A DNA stretch of 64,000 bases, taken from Kondoa malvinella. Taxonomy: Eukaryota; Basidiomycota; Agaricostilbomycetes; Agaricostilbales; Kondoaceae. Positions 1 to 10,019 of the stretch are shown here, piece after piece (positions within the stretch are counted from its first letter, which is position 1; every line of letters begins with the position of its first letter). Both the position numbers and the translations under genes were made by a program. Below the pieces are notes generated by a model. It searched no databases. It worked only from the letters and a program-made list of their open reading frames with translations, and was not told the DNA's origin. The stretch spans positions 3,257,783-3,321,782 of the forward strand of contig BCIM01000001.1 in NCBI GenBank assembly GCA_039545315.1, given 5' to 3'.

Positions 1-540
<540 letters not shown>

Positions 541-780
541 ATAGCATTGATCGGTTGTCACCAGAGGGGCTAGAGGTTTTTGTCCAGCGCATTTGCAGCA
601 TTATTTAATATAGAGCAATGTCATTCTCATTCATTCCATCTCTTTAGCCAAATATGCTACAATTGAATGATGACTACTCTTTCCTACTTAAATATGCTAC
701 ATTTAAAATTGCTTGCCTACGGTCCTTCCCGCCTGTGGCTATAACCTCACGATCATAGCGTCGAAATGTTCACAATAAGA

Positions 781-2706
781 TTAAGGGATATCATCCCACT
801 GTTCTTCGTCACCCGGTGGTTGTACATTTGGTCGTTCCTCCGCATCTTCATCAGCATCGCGATCGTCCAGCACGACTTGCGCCATGTTGACGGAAAGCGT
901 CGCTGGCTCGACTTTGGTGCCTGCTGATGCGGCTTCCCTTGGCATGTCGGATTTCTTGCTGTCCAATTCACCCTTCTTCTCCTTCTGCTTCTTGTTAGCC
1001 AACTTTTGACCAGAGGCAGTAAGTTTGAGCGTCTCGCTTCCAGGTCCTTTGGATGTAGCTGGAACCAGCGAGACATAACCATGCTCTGCCGCTTGTAAAG
1101 TATACGTCTTGAAATTCTCGACCCCTTGCTGTTTGATCGCTTGTCGGACTTGACTGATTGCGCCAATCTTACTTCGTAAAGGTTTGCTAGTCTCGCTAGC
1201 TACGCTTTGTATCGCTTTGACAAGAGGTCTGAATTTCTCATCTGATTCTTCGGTCGTTTGAGTCGAGGCTTTTGAGGTTGGTTCGTATGAAAATGCTTCG
1301 CCGTTCTCTGTTCAATAACGTCCTGCTAAGCTTAATCAAGCTGCGAGGCTGATGCACGAACCAGAATCAGCCTTTTCCTTTTCCTGTGATCCATTCGCGT
1401 TTCCAAACTTTCCCGTTCCAGCCCACTTGTCCTTCAATTGCGCCTTTATCTCTTCCGAAATAGGTTCATGACTGAAATTACAGGCCGCGCCAAATTTGCA
1501 CTTGTCCAAATGATAGTTTACACAAGGCACAGTGCGGTAATTGTTTGGTTTCTTGCTCATTGTCGTTTCTTTTACTGGTGATGTTGATCGAGGTCCAGTC
1601 GGCGGTGCAGATGCTTTGGGAGAGAAAGGACCGGCTGGAACGACTAGATCTGATTTGGTTCGTTGGTTGTTACCGACTGTGGACCCGCCACATTGGTCGA
1701 TAAAGAGATCTGGGAAAGTAGTGGATGTTAGGTTGAGAGCTTTTAGTTCGAATGGGATGTTTGCGTGGGCTGGAGAAAACATGTCAGTCTAGATGGAAGA
1801 AGCTGATGAAAGGCTTACTGTGCAAAAGATGAATCTTCGAGCCCAAGCCTTTGTTCATTAATGCCGACAGAGCATGCGAGTAGCCTCTGTGTCATTCATT
1901 AAAGAGGGAAATGGAGGAGGAAGCACTACTGACGCATCATGTGCACTGAACAAGACAAGTTTGCATTGAGGCAAAGAAGCATAGAGCTTGATCGACTCTC
2001 TAAGCTTGCTGTCTGCGCTTTCTTTGCCCATTCCACTATCAATGATAGTATACAGAGGTGTTGCTCTGTCCACATGTCACATTTACGATAAGCATATTAA
2101 AAAGGCAATCCAACGAAAGACTGACTGGGTAAAGCCTTGACAGAACGCATTATACTGCTTATGATCTGCCCATTTCTCCTTTTCATAGAAATACGTCAAG
2201 CCTGTCTTGTTCATGTAGACATTGACGACGATTTCGCAAGTCAAACCAGGTAATTGCGCGGAAACGTATTCATGCAAGTGTCGGTTCAGTATTTGAGCAG
2301 CTTCGCGTCCTCCATCCTTTCCCTTAGCTACTAGTTGAGGCCGGAACAAGCTGCCGTCCCCGTCTAAAAGAACAAAGACGAGGGACTGGGCGTCATAGGC
2401 TGAAAGTAAGCGCTTCTGATCTTCTAGCTCGGTCTGTCGACAAAACCATGATGATTAGCCATTACAAGGCTACAGCAGATATCGACCGACCTGCAACAGC
2501 TTGCTCTCAGCGGTAGCGGCCTTCTGACCTGCTCTCCAAGCAGCCAATTCAGCTTGTACTTCATCCAGCTAATCGGCCAATATCAGCGCCCTGGAATCGA
2601 CGAATGGTTAGAGGCTCACCTTTTCAGTCAAGCTAATGTTCTCTTGCACCAGTGCAGCAGAGGCAGCTTGAAATGTATCACGAACAGAGGAAATCGACGA
2701 TGTCAT
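781..2706 (-). CDS. CCCH zinc-finger protein with DUF7923-type N-terminal domain
   Basis: This is a probable RNA-binding protein of roughly 530 residues with about six short introns. The start is ATG 2706-2704 (MTSSISSVRDTF), followed by a coiled-coil stretch. Next comes an alpha/beta domain: LVFVLLDGDGSLF, then KDGGREAAQILNRHLHEYV, the helix FCQGFT, and after introns YTIIDSGMGKESADSKLRE, LVLFSAHDA and GYSHALSALMNK. This order matches the fungal DUF7923 (NYN-like) fold found next to CCCH fingers. One finger is clear at about 1490-1545: PCVNYHLDKCKFGAACNFSH, a C-x7-C-x5-C-x3-H arrangement. The C-terminus is Lys-rich and then acidic, ending EEQWDDIP. The RNA-binding role is inferred from the finger, and no specific target is suggested. 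The gene is divergent from RPL26. Confidence 0.8.
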
Positions 2707-2956
2707 GGTATCAAAAGAGTGTAGGGGGGATATCTGGAACGAGTGGGAAATAGCGGCTCTGCTGAAGCCTGCGTGCGCCTTTGAAGCTGCTTGATAGCTG
2801 TCACTGGCCAACAGGTGCAAAGATTCAGAAATGAAGCCGTACTTAATAAGTGTTAAGACTTATGTTAAGGATCGGGATCTCGGAACAGCCGTAAAAGTTG
2901 CTGGCTTCACAGCTTGGCCTTCACTTCGCCCTCTCCACAGCAAGAACACCGTCAAG

Positions 2957-3598
2957 ATGGTTACCGTGTCATCGTCAAGAAGGAAATCTCGTCAGCAGCA
3001 CTTTGCCGCTCCTTCGAGGTAAATTTGGCGGAATTTTCTTGGAGGGCTCTATGATATTCATGCGCAACTCTTTGCAGCGAGAAGAGAGTCATCATGTCTG
3101 CACCTCTGTCAAAGGAATTGAAGGAAGAGCACGGTTGCAGATCAATCCCCATCAGGTTAGCTAGACAACACCCAGGGCATATCAAACGAACGGAAATTGA
3201 CAAAGTTACTTTTGCGACTGAACAGAAAAGACGATGAAGTCCTAGTCGTACGAGGTCACAACAAGGGAAAGGAAGGCCGTGTCATTTCAGTCTATCGCAA
3301 GCGTTACGTTATCCACATTGAGCGCCTACACCGTGAGAAGGTCTCTGGCCAAACTGTGCAAATTGGCATCTCTCCCTCCAACTGCGTCATTACCAAGCTC
3401 AAGTTGGACAAGGACCGGTGAGTCGGATGGAAAGTTGTGGAAAGAAATTAGAGCTGATGAGTCGGGATAGCAAAAACATTCTCTCTCGCAAGGGCAAGAA
3501 GTCTTCCAGCTCGGGAGATGTAGAGATGGCTTCATCAGTGAGTTCATCCACGGTTACGTACGTTGAAGTACTGAGCGGTGATTTATTACTCACAGTAA
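2957..3598 (+). CDS. RPL26: 60S ribosomal protein L26 (uL24)
   Basis: This is a cytosolic large-subunit ribosomal protein with a KOW fold. Exons 2957-3018, 3078-3155, 3226-3417, 3471-3537 and 3596-3598 give 133 residues, the expected length for eukaryotic L26. Diagnostic segments are [75 protein letters not shown] and [15 protein letters not shown]. The start is the ATG in front of [11 protein letters not shown]. The last intron (3538-3595) sits directly before the stop codon, so the final exon contributes only TAA within the CDS. Without that splice the frame would run on with unrelated sequence. Multiple short introns are normal for fungal ribosomal protein genes. Confidence 0.95.
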
Positions 3599-3997
3599 TC
3601 GGGATCATGAGCATTTCGAGCATTGTATTGGCCTTTTCGTTGGACTTTGGCGCGACCCAGAGCCTGCTTGGTTTCGTTCTACTACATGCTGTGTGCTCTT
3701 GCGATATCCTCCGGACAAGTTGTGATACCCAATCTGGTTTGTCGTAATGAACCAGGGGTTCCTTGTCCAGTCCGTTTCATTTGTTTCGTTTGCGCTGCCT
3801 CGGTCGTATCTACAATGCTCTGATCCCACTCATGTCTTGCTTCCGCGTGTCGTCCTTGTCCATCTGCTGTGCGCTGTGTACGAGTGCATAATACCATGAA
3901 GTGCATGCAACAGAAATTGTGCTAATAAATTACTACCTTACTTCAACCCTGTAGCTAATTACTCCTCAGACCGCCCATCACTGCATTGCCTCAACAT
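3599..3997. other. Intergenic, between convergent genes
   Basis: About 400 bases lie between the 3' ends of RPL26 (+) and the UPF0538 gene (-). Short open frames occur on both strands but none shows family motifs, a credible splice pattern or a hydrophobic profile. The stretch presumably holds the two 3' UTRs and polyadenylation signals (for example A/T-rich sequence near 3921-3955), which is inference only. Confidence 0.4.
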
Positions 3998-4604
3998 TCA
4001 CAACCACTTCTGCTCTGGATTCACCAAGAAAGCCTGGTAATCCTCCATCTTGAAGAAAGACACTTCCGCTTCATTCTCTGTCGTAACATCAGCTTCATCC
4101 TCACTTTAAACAACCAACGCACCAAGTCCCCAATCAGCCAACGTCTGCTCATCGCTTTTAGGGAATAGCTCAGGATCTTCTTCAAGGTTGATAATTAGGT
4201 TCGTCGTCTTCTCGCTATCAGGCATGAAGAGAACCAGTGAGGGAGGAAGTGACCTTATGTCCATGAGCCACAGTGTATAATTTGAGGGTATCTATACGAG
4301 AGTTAGCTACCTCGCGAGAAGCGGCAGGGCAGGTTGTACCTAATGCTACTGTTCTATACGCTTTCCAAGCAGGTTTCGTTTTCGCCTCTGTTCGCCAGGA
4401 CAGCTTACATTAGACGATTCTAACATAAGCAGCCCCACACGAACCTTGCATAACCATTTCCTTGAGTTCGCCAATTGTTGTACTTGTCAAATCAATGTGA
4501 TGCAGCACTAAAGGCTTGACAGTTCGATAGGTAAAGGATTTAATGACGCGGATAGTGAGCGTAGCGTCTCTTGGGCTGTTGAGCGTGTTTGTAGTTGGGT
4601 CCAT
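3998..4604 (-). CDS. UPF0538 family protein (C2orf76-like)
   Basis: This is a small conserved eukaryotic protein of unknown biochemical function. The start ATG is 4604-4602. Exon 1 gives LTIRVIKSFTYRTVKPLVLH followed by DLTSTTIGELKEMVMQ, the family's ubiquitin-like N-terminal strand and helix. Spliced exons continue with KTKPAWKAYRTVALDTLKLY, TVAHGHK, TTNLIINLEEDPELF, QTLADWGLENEAEVSFF and the end MEDYQAFLVNPEQKWL. The segments YDTLKIYT, TNLIINLD.D and ETEVSFF are the hallmarks of UPF0538, and total length (about 125 residues) fits. Four introns are inferred. No function can be read from the sequence beyond family membership. Confidence 0.85.
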
Positions 4605-4851
4605 GTCTGCAGATTAGAATATTAGAGATCGATATTGTGGGAAGAAAGGAGTGTCGAGCGTGTTGTTCTTTACGCTGTGCTGTGCTGTGCTTGGTATATT
4701 ATAAGTGTCAACAATGTTGCATGGTGCGCGAAGAAAGAGATGATACAGTCTTGAATGTTACAATGCAAATGCGAATGGGAATAACTTGACGAATACTCAA
4801 CTGATTACACTAGCAGACAGATCTCTCGCCTGTGCTACGATCAGCTAGAAT

Positions 4852-7232
4852 TTATTTGATCGAGACAAAACGCACCACATCCTCTGGAGTAGGCAGCGCT
4901 TCTTCTGATCCACTCTCAAAAGCCCTCAAACTCTCCTTCATGATTTGCGCCCATCTCTTCGCTTCACTCCCTTGGGAACTCTCATCCGCGCCCGTACATA
5001 TCGCCCGATGCAAGCCGACCAACTCTGGACCTTCTTCTTCCCCGACATTGCCAGCTAGCATTTGTTCGAGTTGACCTCTGTCGCTTAATGATAGACGTCG
5101 AATAGCGATGATCGTCTCTAGCGGTAAGACACGCTCGATCCGAGGGAAGAAATGATCAATGAATAATTCAGAGTCGAAAGGTGCTTGATCTTCCCAGCCA
5201 GTAGGTAAAGTAGCTTCCGTTACACCGTACATGATGCAAAGGCGAGGGATGACGACGAACAACTTGGGTGAGAGCTCGCAGGTGTCGTCTTCGCTTTCGA
5301 GCAGACTGCTGACTATGGCTTGGCGGATGGTGAAATCGACTAGAAGATGCGTAGAAGGAGGGACTTGAAGTGCTTCTTTTGGCAAGGAGAGCGTTTCGCA
5401 GGCCCTCTGCATGCGAGAGTAAAGGCGCTTTGTTCGTCGCAACCTTCTTTTTTCTGATGCCGAGACATGCGAGGAGACCCTGTACATCTCTTAGCGCTGC
5501 CCACTTGTAATCTTGAGAATGCTTACAGTTGCTGACCGAACCGATGATACTGCTCATCAAACCTCGATAAAGCCCTCAAAACATCACCCTTGGCAACAGG
5601 CGTAATTGTAGCCGTACTACCCGTGCTCATCTTTCTCTCCCTATCGCTCGCCGGTATCTCCAACTCCGAGTAGCTCCTTTTGAATACACTGCCACTTGTC
5701 TTGTTCTTCTTAGGCGTAGTAGGTGCCGAAGATGGAGGTGATTTCCCTTCTCCTAATAATGCCCAATCTCGAATCACGTCCCTCAATCCTTCCAATGCAT
5801 CGCCCATAGATGAAGCAGTCTGTTTCAATCGCTCCAAACTGGGATCGTCCTCTTTCAGGCATAGACGGCTCATGAGTTTATCGGTGAGGTAGCCACAGAC
5901 GATAGCTTGTGAGAGAAAGACGATACGCTCTTTGTATGAAACAATGTTTTTTGTACCAACTTCGGGATTCGGAGCTAGGCGTAGTTGAATGAGATTGGAC
6001 GCCCATTTCGATAGGCAGTTCAGCAAGTGAGATTGAGCGGATTGGACTTCGGCTAAAGCATGACGCAGTGCCGGACGTTGATTGTGATTGTATAGCTCTA
6101 CATCGCTGGCGAGGTTATGTACAGACGGGAGAGAAGGCGACATGTGAATGATGGAAACCAGCCAGCGAGCTCGACTTTGTGAAGGTGAAGAAGGTATGAT
6201 TGGTCTACGGCGTGGCGAGTTTGGCGGTGTCGTGGTAGAGGGAGTCACCTCGCCTGCTGAGCTTGATGGCTGTCTGTTTGGGAGTGAGCTCGAACGGCGG
6301 AAAGCAGCTAGTCGCCGACTTCGCGCATCCATCATTGCGCCTTCTGATTCTATCATGTCTTGCAAGCTGTTGAGAGTCGCAATCGCAGTAGAAAGTCGAG
6401 CATCTAGTCCAAATCAGCCAACGTAAATGCATCAAGTTTTGAGCTTGCCAGATGAGAGGAATGTCTTCAGCAGCGGGTCTTCCCTGTCTAGGATAAGAGA
6501 GTGCGCATCTTCCAATTCATCTGAATGCTCAAACGCATATGCTGCTGGCGGTCGACGAGACTTTGCATTCTCTAGCGTTGTAATGATAGAGCTGGATCTA
6601 GATCTGACCGAGCCGACGGCGACATAGAGAGATTCGCCTTCATCATCCGTCACATCACTAGCATCGTCTTCTTGCTCAGTAAGAGACTCTTGGCCCTGAT
6701 CATGGTGTACCGTCAGGTCGTCTTCTGGTTCTGGTTCTTCTGGCGCGGGTAGAAAGAGCTCATCCCCAGAGATGCTTGATGGTGCAGGAGACCAGAGCCA
6801 TGCAGGCTCTTGCGGTATGAGCAGAGGATTAGCAGCTGACCCCCTTGAATCTGCAATGAGCTCATTTGCAGGCAGTAATCTATCTGTCGAGTTGGATGTA
6901 GCAGGCGCAGAAGTCAAGGAAACATCTTCAGCTGGAGGCGAGTCTGGTGTGACTATAGGCGCTTCAAAGGCGTCTGCGAGGGGCTGGGATGAGAATTCGG
7001 GTAGCTTTGTCGGTACTTGTTTGATAGGCACAGCTTCGACTGCAGCTGCTCGAGTTATAGGTCCAGTCTCGTTAAAGGTCTCATATGGGCGACGAGGTGC
7101 TGCAGCAGCACGAGAGACAGGCCGCTTATCTTTGACTGTTGTCGTAGGAGTCCGTTTCTTGCTGCTGTCACGCTTCTTGGGAGGAGGTGAGAGATGAGGC
7201 CGCGGACTCAGAATGTTCAATAGGCCATTCAT
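4852..7232 (-). CDS. LST2-like (lateral signaling target 2) protein, no FYVE domain seen
   Basis: The three exons (7232-6449, 6403-5527, 5479-4852) join in frame to 762 residues. The N-terminal third is low-complexity, Pro/Ser- and Arg/Lys-rich. A helical region follows: STAIATLNSLQDMI, ALRHALAEVQSAQSHLLNCL, YLTDKLMSRLCLKEDD, MGDALEGLRDVIRDWALL, LSRFDEQYHRFGQQL. The C-terminal third contains IRQAIVSSLLESEDD, LSPKLFVVIPRLCIMYGV and FFPRIERVLPLETIIAIRRL. The order and spacing resemble the N-terminal region of animal LST2/ZFYVE28, an endosomal regulator of receptor signalling (SLEDVRGALRDQAL, MFSIPRLAIVCGL). The zinc-binding FYVE domain of LST2 is absent and the frame ends at FVSIK. The first intron (6404-6448) needs a GC donor. 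The family call is from remembered sequence similarity and is tentative. Confidence 0.55.
6404..6448 (-). other. GC-AG intron in the LST2-like gene
   Basis: Reading on the minus strand, the exon ends ...FLSS with donor TG|GCAAGC and resumes after ACTAG at 6403 with DARLSTAIATL. The GC donor is followed by the expected AAG, and a branch-like GCTGAT lies 10 nt before the acceptor. The 45-nt intron keeps the frame. With no splice the frame stops after six codons. The nearby GT (cgttggc) would leave that stop in the exon. Confidence 0.7.
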
Positions 7233-8073
7233 GATTGTTGCAGACACACAAAGCAGGCGGGCATGCGGCTGCGCGCCCTATTGAAATGCGAATCCGGGGT
7301 CGTCTTTCGCTCAGAAAGGCAAAAAGTAATATTTTGTGTCCCTTGACCTGCCTCAGCGACCTTGGACTATAGCGCGTCTCATCCAGATTCAATCGTTGTC
7401 CCTTGTGATCCGCCGAAATTCAGACGTTTCCATTTTCATGCACGGCGCTAGAATTTCCAGAAGCGCACTTCTCTATATCCTCTCTCTCTTTCTGTGCCAG
7501 TCATCATCCTGATCTCTTCTGCTCGCTTGTACTTTGATAAGGGTTGGCGGTACGAGCGTGCCAAGCCAAGCCGATCACCTCACGCAAAGTACTGCAGATA
7601 ACGAGCAAGGAGATAGAGTAATATAGAGGAGCCAAGATAGATAGAAGATTGAAAGACGGTGAAGATGATTCCGCTGCACAATGTAAGCAGTGTAAATCTC
7701 AGGAGGATACTCGGTGCGACTTGTTGCAGAGCGTGTGCATTTGTGGATGAACATAAGTCGCTGTCTTGATGAGAGTAACAGACAGGCAGCCTACCAGTGA
7801 CAACTTGTGGGCGTTCTAATGTGCCGATAGGATAGGAAACAAACAGCAACTCGCTCGTCTGAAATTGTACGTTAGCAAAGACTCGGAGACCGTGACAGCA
7901 GACTCACCCTGACCGTACTCCTTCTTTATCTTAGCTCATCAATAGCATGTTATCGTCTGGTTTGTGCAATTGTCAAGCTCGGAAACTGATTTGACGGGCG
8001 CAAGTATTGTTGGAAGCTGATCCAGCTGCTTCCCTACTCTGAGCATGCTCTCCATCCTACTGCTACTCAGGAA
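7233..8073. other. Poorly resolved 0.84-kb stretch, possible small minus-strand gene
   Basis: On the minus strand, between about 8060 and 7577, two frames stay open across plausible introns. One reads SELLFVSYPIGTLERPQVVT and then a hydrophobic tail (LLRFTLLTLCSGIIFTVF, YLGSSILLYLLARYLQ) that looks like membrane helices. The other reads DERVAVCFLSYRHIRTPT and can be joined to an upstream ATG near 8056. I could not find a set of introns that links the hydrophobic frame to a start codon. The rest of the stretch is probably the promoter of the LST2-like gene. Gene status is uncertain. Confidence 0.2.
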
Positions 8074-9804
8074 TCATCCTGTATTGAGCATCCTATCGAG
8101 CGCCCTCAGCTCTTCGCAACGATCACCACAGACATGCTTAATGTTGGAATTGCCAAAATCGATCAAGCGTAGACCGGCAGAAGAACGGAGAATGTTGCGC
8201 GCTGCCAGATCATTGTGAGAGATACCGCATGCGTGTATACTTTGGACTATGCACTGAAGCTGCTTCCTGGAACAGGCCGCTGTCATGAAAACTAACGAAA
8301 GGTTGGATGACGAGCAAAACTAACTTTTCCGCCGCAGACAACTCTTCAAGCGACTGAACAGCCTCTCCTTCATATGAGAGTACAATGCCTCTACGCCCAT
8401 TCTCTAAGAGTAAATGCCCAAGGAGTTCTGGAGTAGCGATGTTCTGATACTGCTTTTTGCCCTCTTGCAAGACTTGGTAAGCCGCAATTTCTCGCTCGTA
8501 AAAGCCTTCTGAGCCGATTCGATAGAGTTTCAAGATGATCCGCTGGTCATTTGGAGAACGACATTCGAAAGTTTGAGCTGTTTCTGAGGCCGATAAAAAC
8601 TTGGTTTCGGAGCGGGAGAGATCGTTAGAGGATATTGGAGCCGAAGAGGACCAATTTGTGACTTTAAACGCAAAGGTGGTAGGTCGCAACAAGCCTAGGG
8701 GAAGACGAAGGGAGAGCTGAGGTGTAGGTGAGTGCCGACTGAAATTATATGCAGCAGAAGTGTCGGACGTTGCTGGTTCGTGTTGAGATGCCGACCTCCT
8801 TCCTGGGACAGACGCCGCTGCTCTCGCCGCTGTTGCCATGGCTTCACGCACCGATTCGGATTGTTCAGCTGGTTCGAGAAGAATGTACAAGAGATCGGCA
8901 ATCAGTGGATTGTCTTGATTGGCCAGGTTGATGCATGGCGATACGAAGAGGATCGGATCGGAATCAGAACTCGAGGGAAGGAAGAGATGGAATAGAAAGT
9001 ACTGAGTCCCGCTAGATAGCATGCCCCAGCGGCACTGGTGGTAAGCGAGGACAAGACCCATCTGAGGATCTGAAGCTGCCTGCTAAGAGGCTGTCACAAC
9101 GACTTGTACAAACATATCTTTGCTATGATGGCCATCGCACCTACAGCCGACTCAGCACAATCCAATGCAGTCCCAGTACCATCTTGCGCGGTACATATCT
9201 CTTCGATATTTTTCTTGAGATCATCTAGGACATGAGGAGATAGGTGTTCTATTGCGAGCAACACTCGATCGCTTATATGGTCTGCCTTTAACGAAATTTG
9301 TTGACGTAATCTGATAAAACCGTCCATCCGGATGCCGAGCTCGGTGATGAAGCGCTCCCCTTCAGGATAGGCAGACATAGTCGGTTCCAGAACGTTGCGA
9401 GCGGCGCTGGCAGCTTGACCTACTAGCTTATCGAAACCCTTGACCGAGTCCTCGTTGGTGAGCCCCTCCATGCGCACTTCTTCAGGTTGTTGGAGGTATA
9501 AATATCGCAAGACTCTGACCAAGGCGTAGACTGGCTGCAAGTCGAAAGCAGCCGTGCTGCGGGCATACAGTTCTGGCTATCAGCTCGGCGAGGGCCTGCG
9601 CAATCAGCCTTTTCTATTTCAGCGAATTGGACAACATGGGTTGGCGGTCTTCTCAAATTCGGTTGATTGACAACGTCATTCGAGGGAGACCATGCAGTGA
9701 TGGAAGCAGTCGTCTGTGATAGGGTCCAGTAGATGGCTGCTGTAGTTGCACCGCAGTTGCAACTGCGGTGCAACTACAGCAGCGAGGAAAGCTTGTAAAT
9801 CCAT
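8074..9804 (-). CDS. Atypical protein kinase-like protein with helical N-terminal domain
   Basis: The C-terminal half has a reduced kinase fold: ILKLY (ATP-lysine strand), EREIAAY (alphaC Glu), ISHNDLAARNIL (catalytic loop, HND instead of HRD) and LRLIDFGNSNI (DFG). It ends 28 residues after DFG at LNTG, so the C-lobe is almost missing. The N-terminal half is a separate helical region, with EGLTNEDSVKGFDKLVGQAA, MAIIAKIYPQMGLVLAYHQC and a stretch ending LIADLLYILLEPAEQ. Introns near 9055-9100 and 8270-8330 restore the frame (EELSAAEKKQLQCIV). The most upstream in-frame-capable ATG is 9804-9802 (MDLQAFLAAVVAPQ), whose exon crosses the perfect palindrome at 9736-9783. The join between that exon and PELYARSTAAFDLQPVY is not certain. 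The reduced fold suggests a fungal kinase-like protein; activity and target are unknown. Confidence 0.55.
9736..9783. repeat. Perfect 48-bp palindrome (24-bp arms, no spacer)
   Basis: Bases 9736-9759 are the exact reverse complement of 9760-9783, with no loop and no mismatch. The match stops abruptly at both ends (g on each side). The centre contains TTGCAA, and the hexamer GTTGCA or its complement recurs at about 11-bp spacing inside. The palindrome lies in the inferred first exon of the minus-strand kinase-like gene, and 237 bp upstream of the plus-strand nitrilase start. A transcript would fold into a blunt 24-bp hairpin. It may be real or an inverted-copy assembly artefact. Confidence 0.95.
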
Positions 9805-10019
9805 GCAAAGTATAGGTCAAGGTCCAAGAGTTGATTCGAAGTGTGAAGTTCAGGCAGCTGCGCTTCAGAGGTAAATGCAGACAAAGCCGACTCCGGTCGA
9901 TCTAAGAGTGGTCACACGTTGCTGAAGCTCATGCTCATGGTCACGGTCGCTGCTCATGATTATTCAGTCCATGTCAACGAGGTCGAAATCAGGCTTGCAT
10001 TGATGTTTCGTTCAACCGT

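Noticed and set aside
3418..3747. Open plus-strand frame ([20 protein letters not shown]...) as a separate gene
   Set aside because: Its first part is the RPL26 intron and last exons; the rest is read-through past the intron-separated stop codon.
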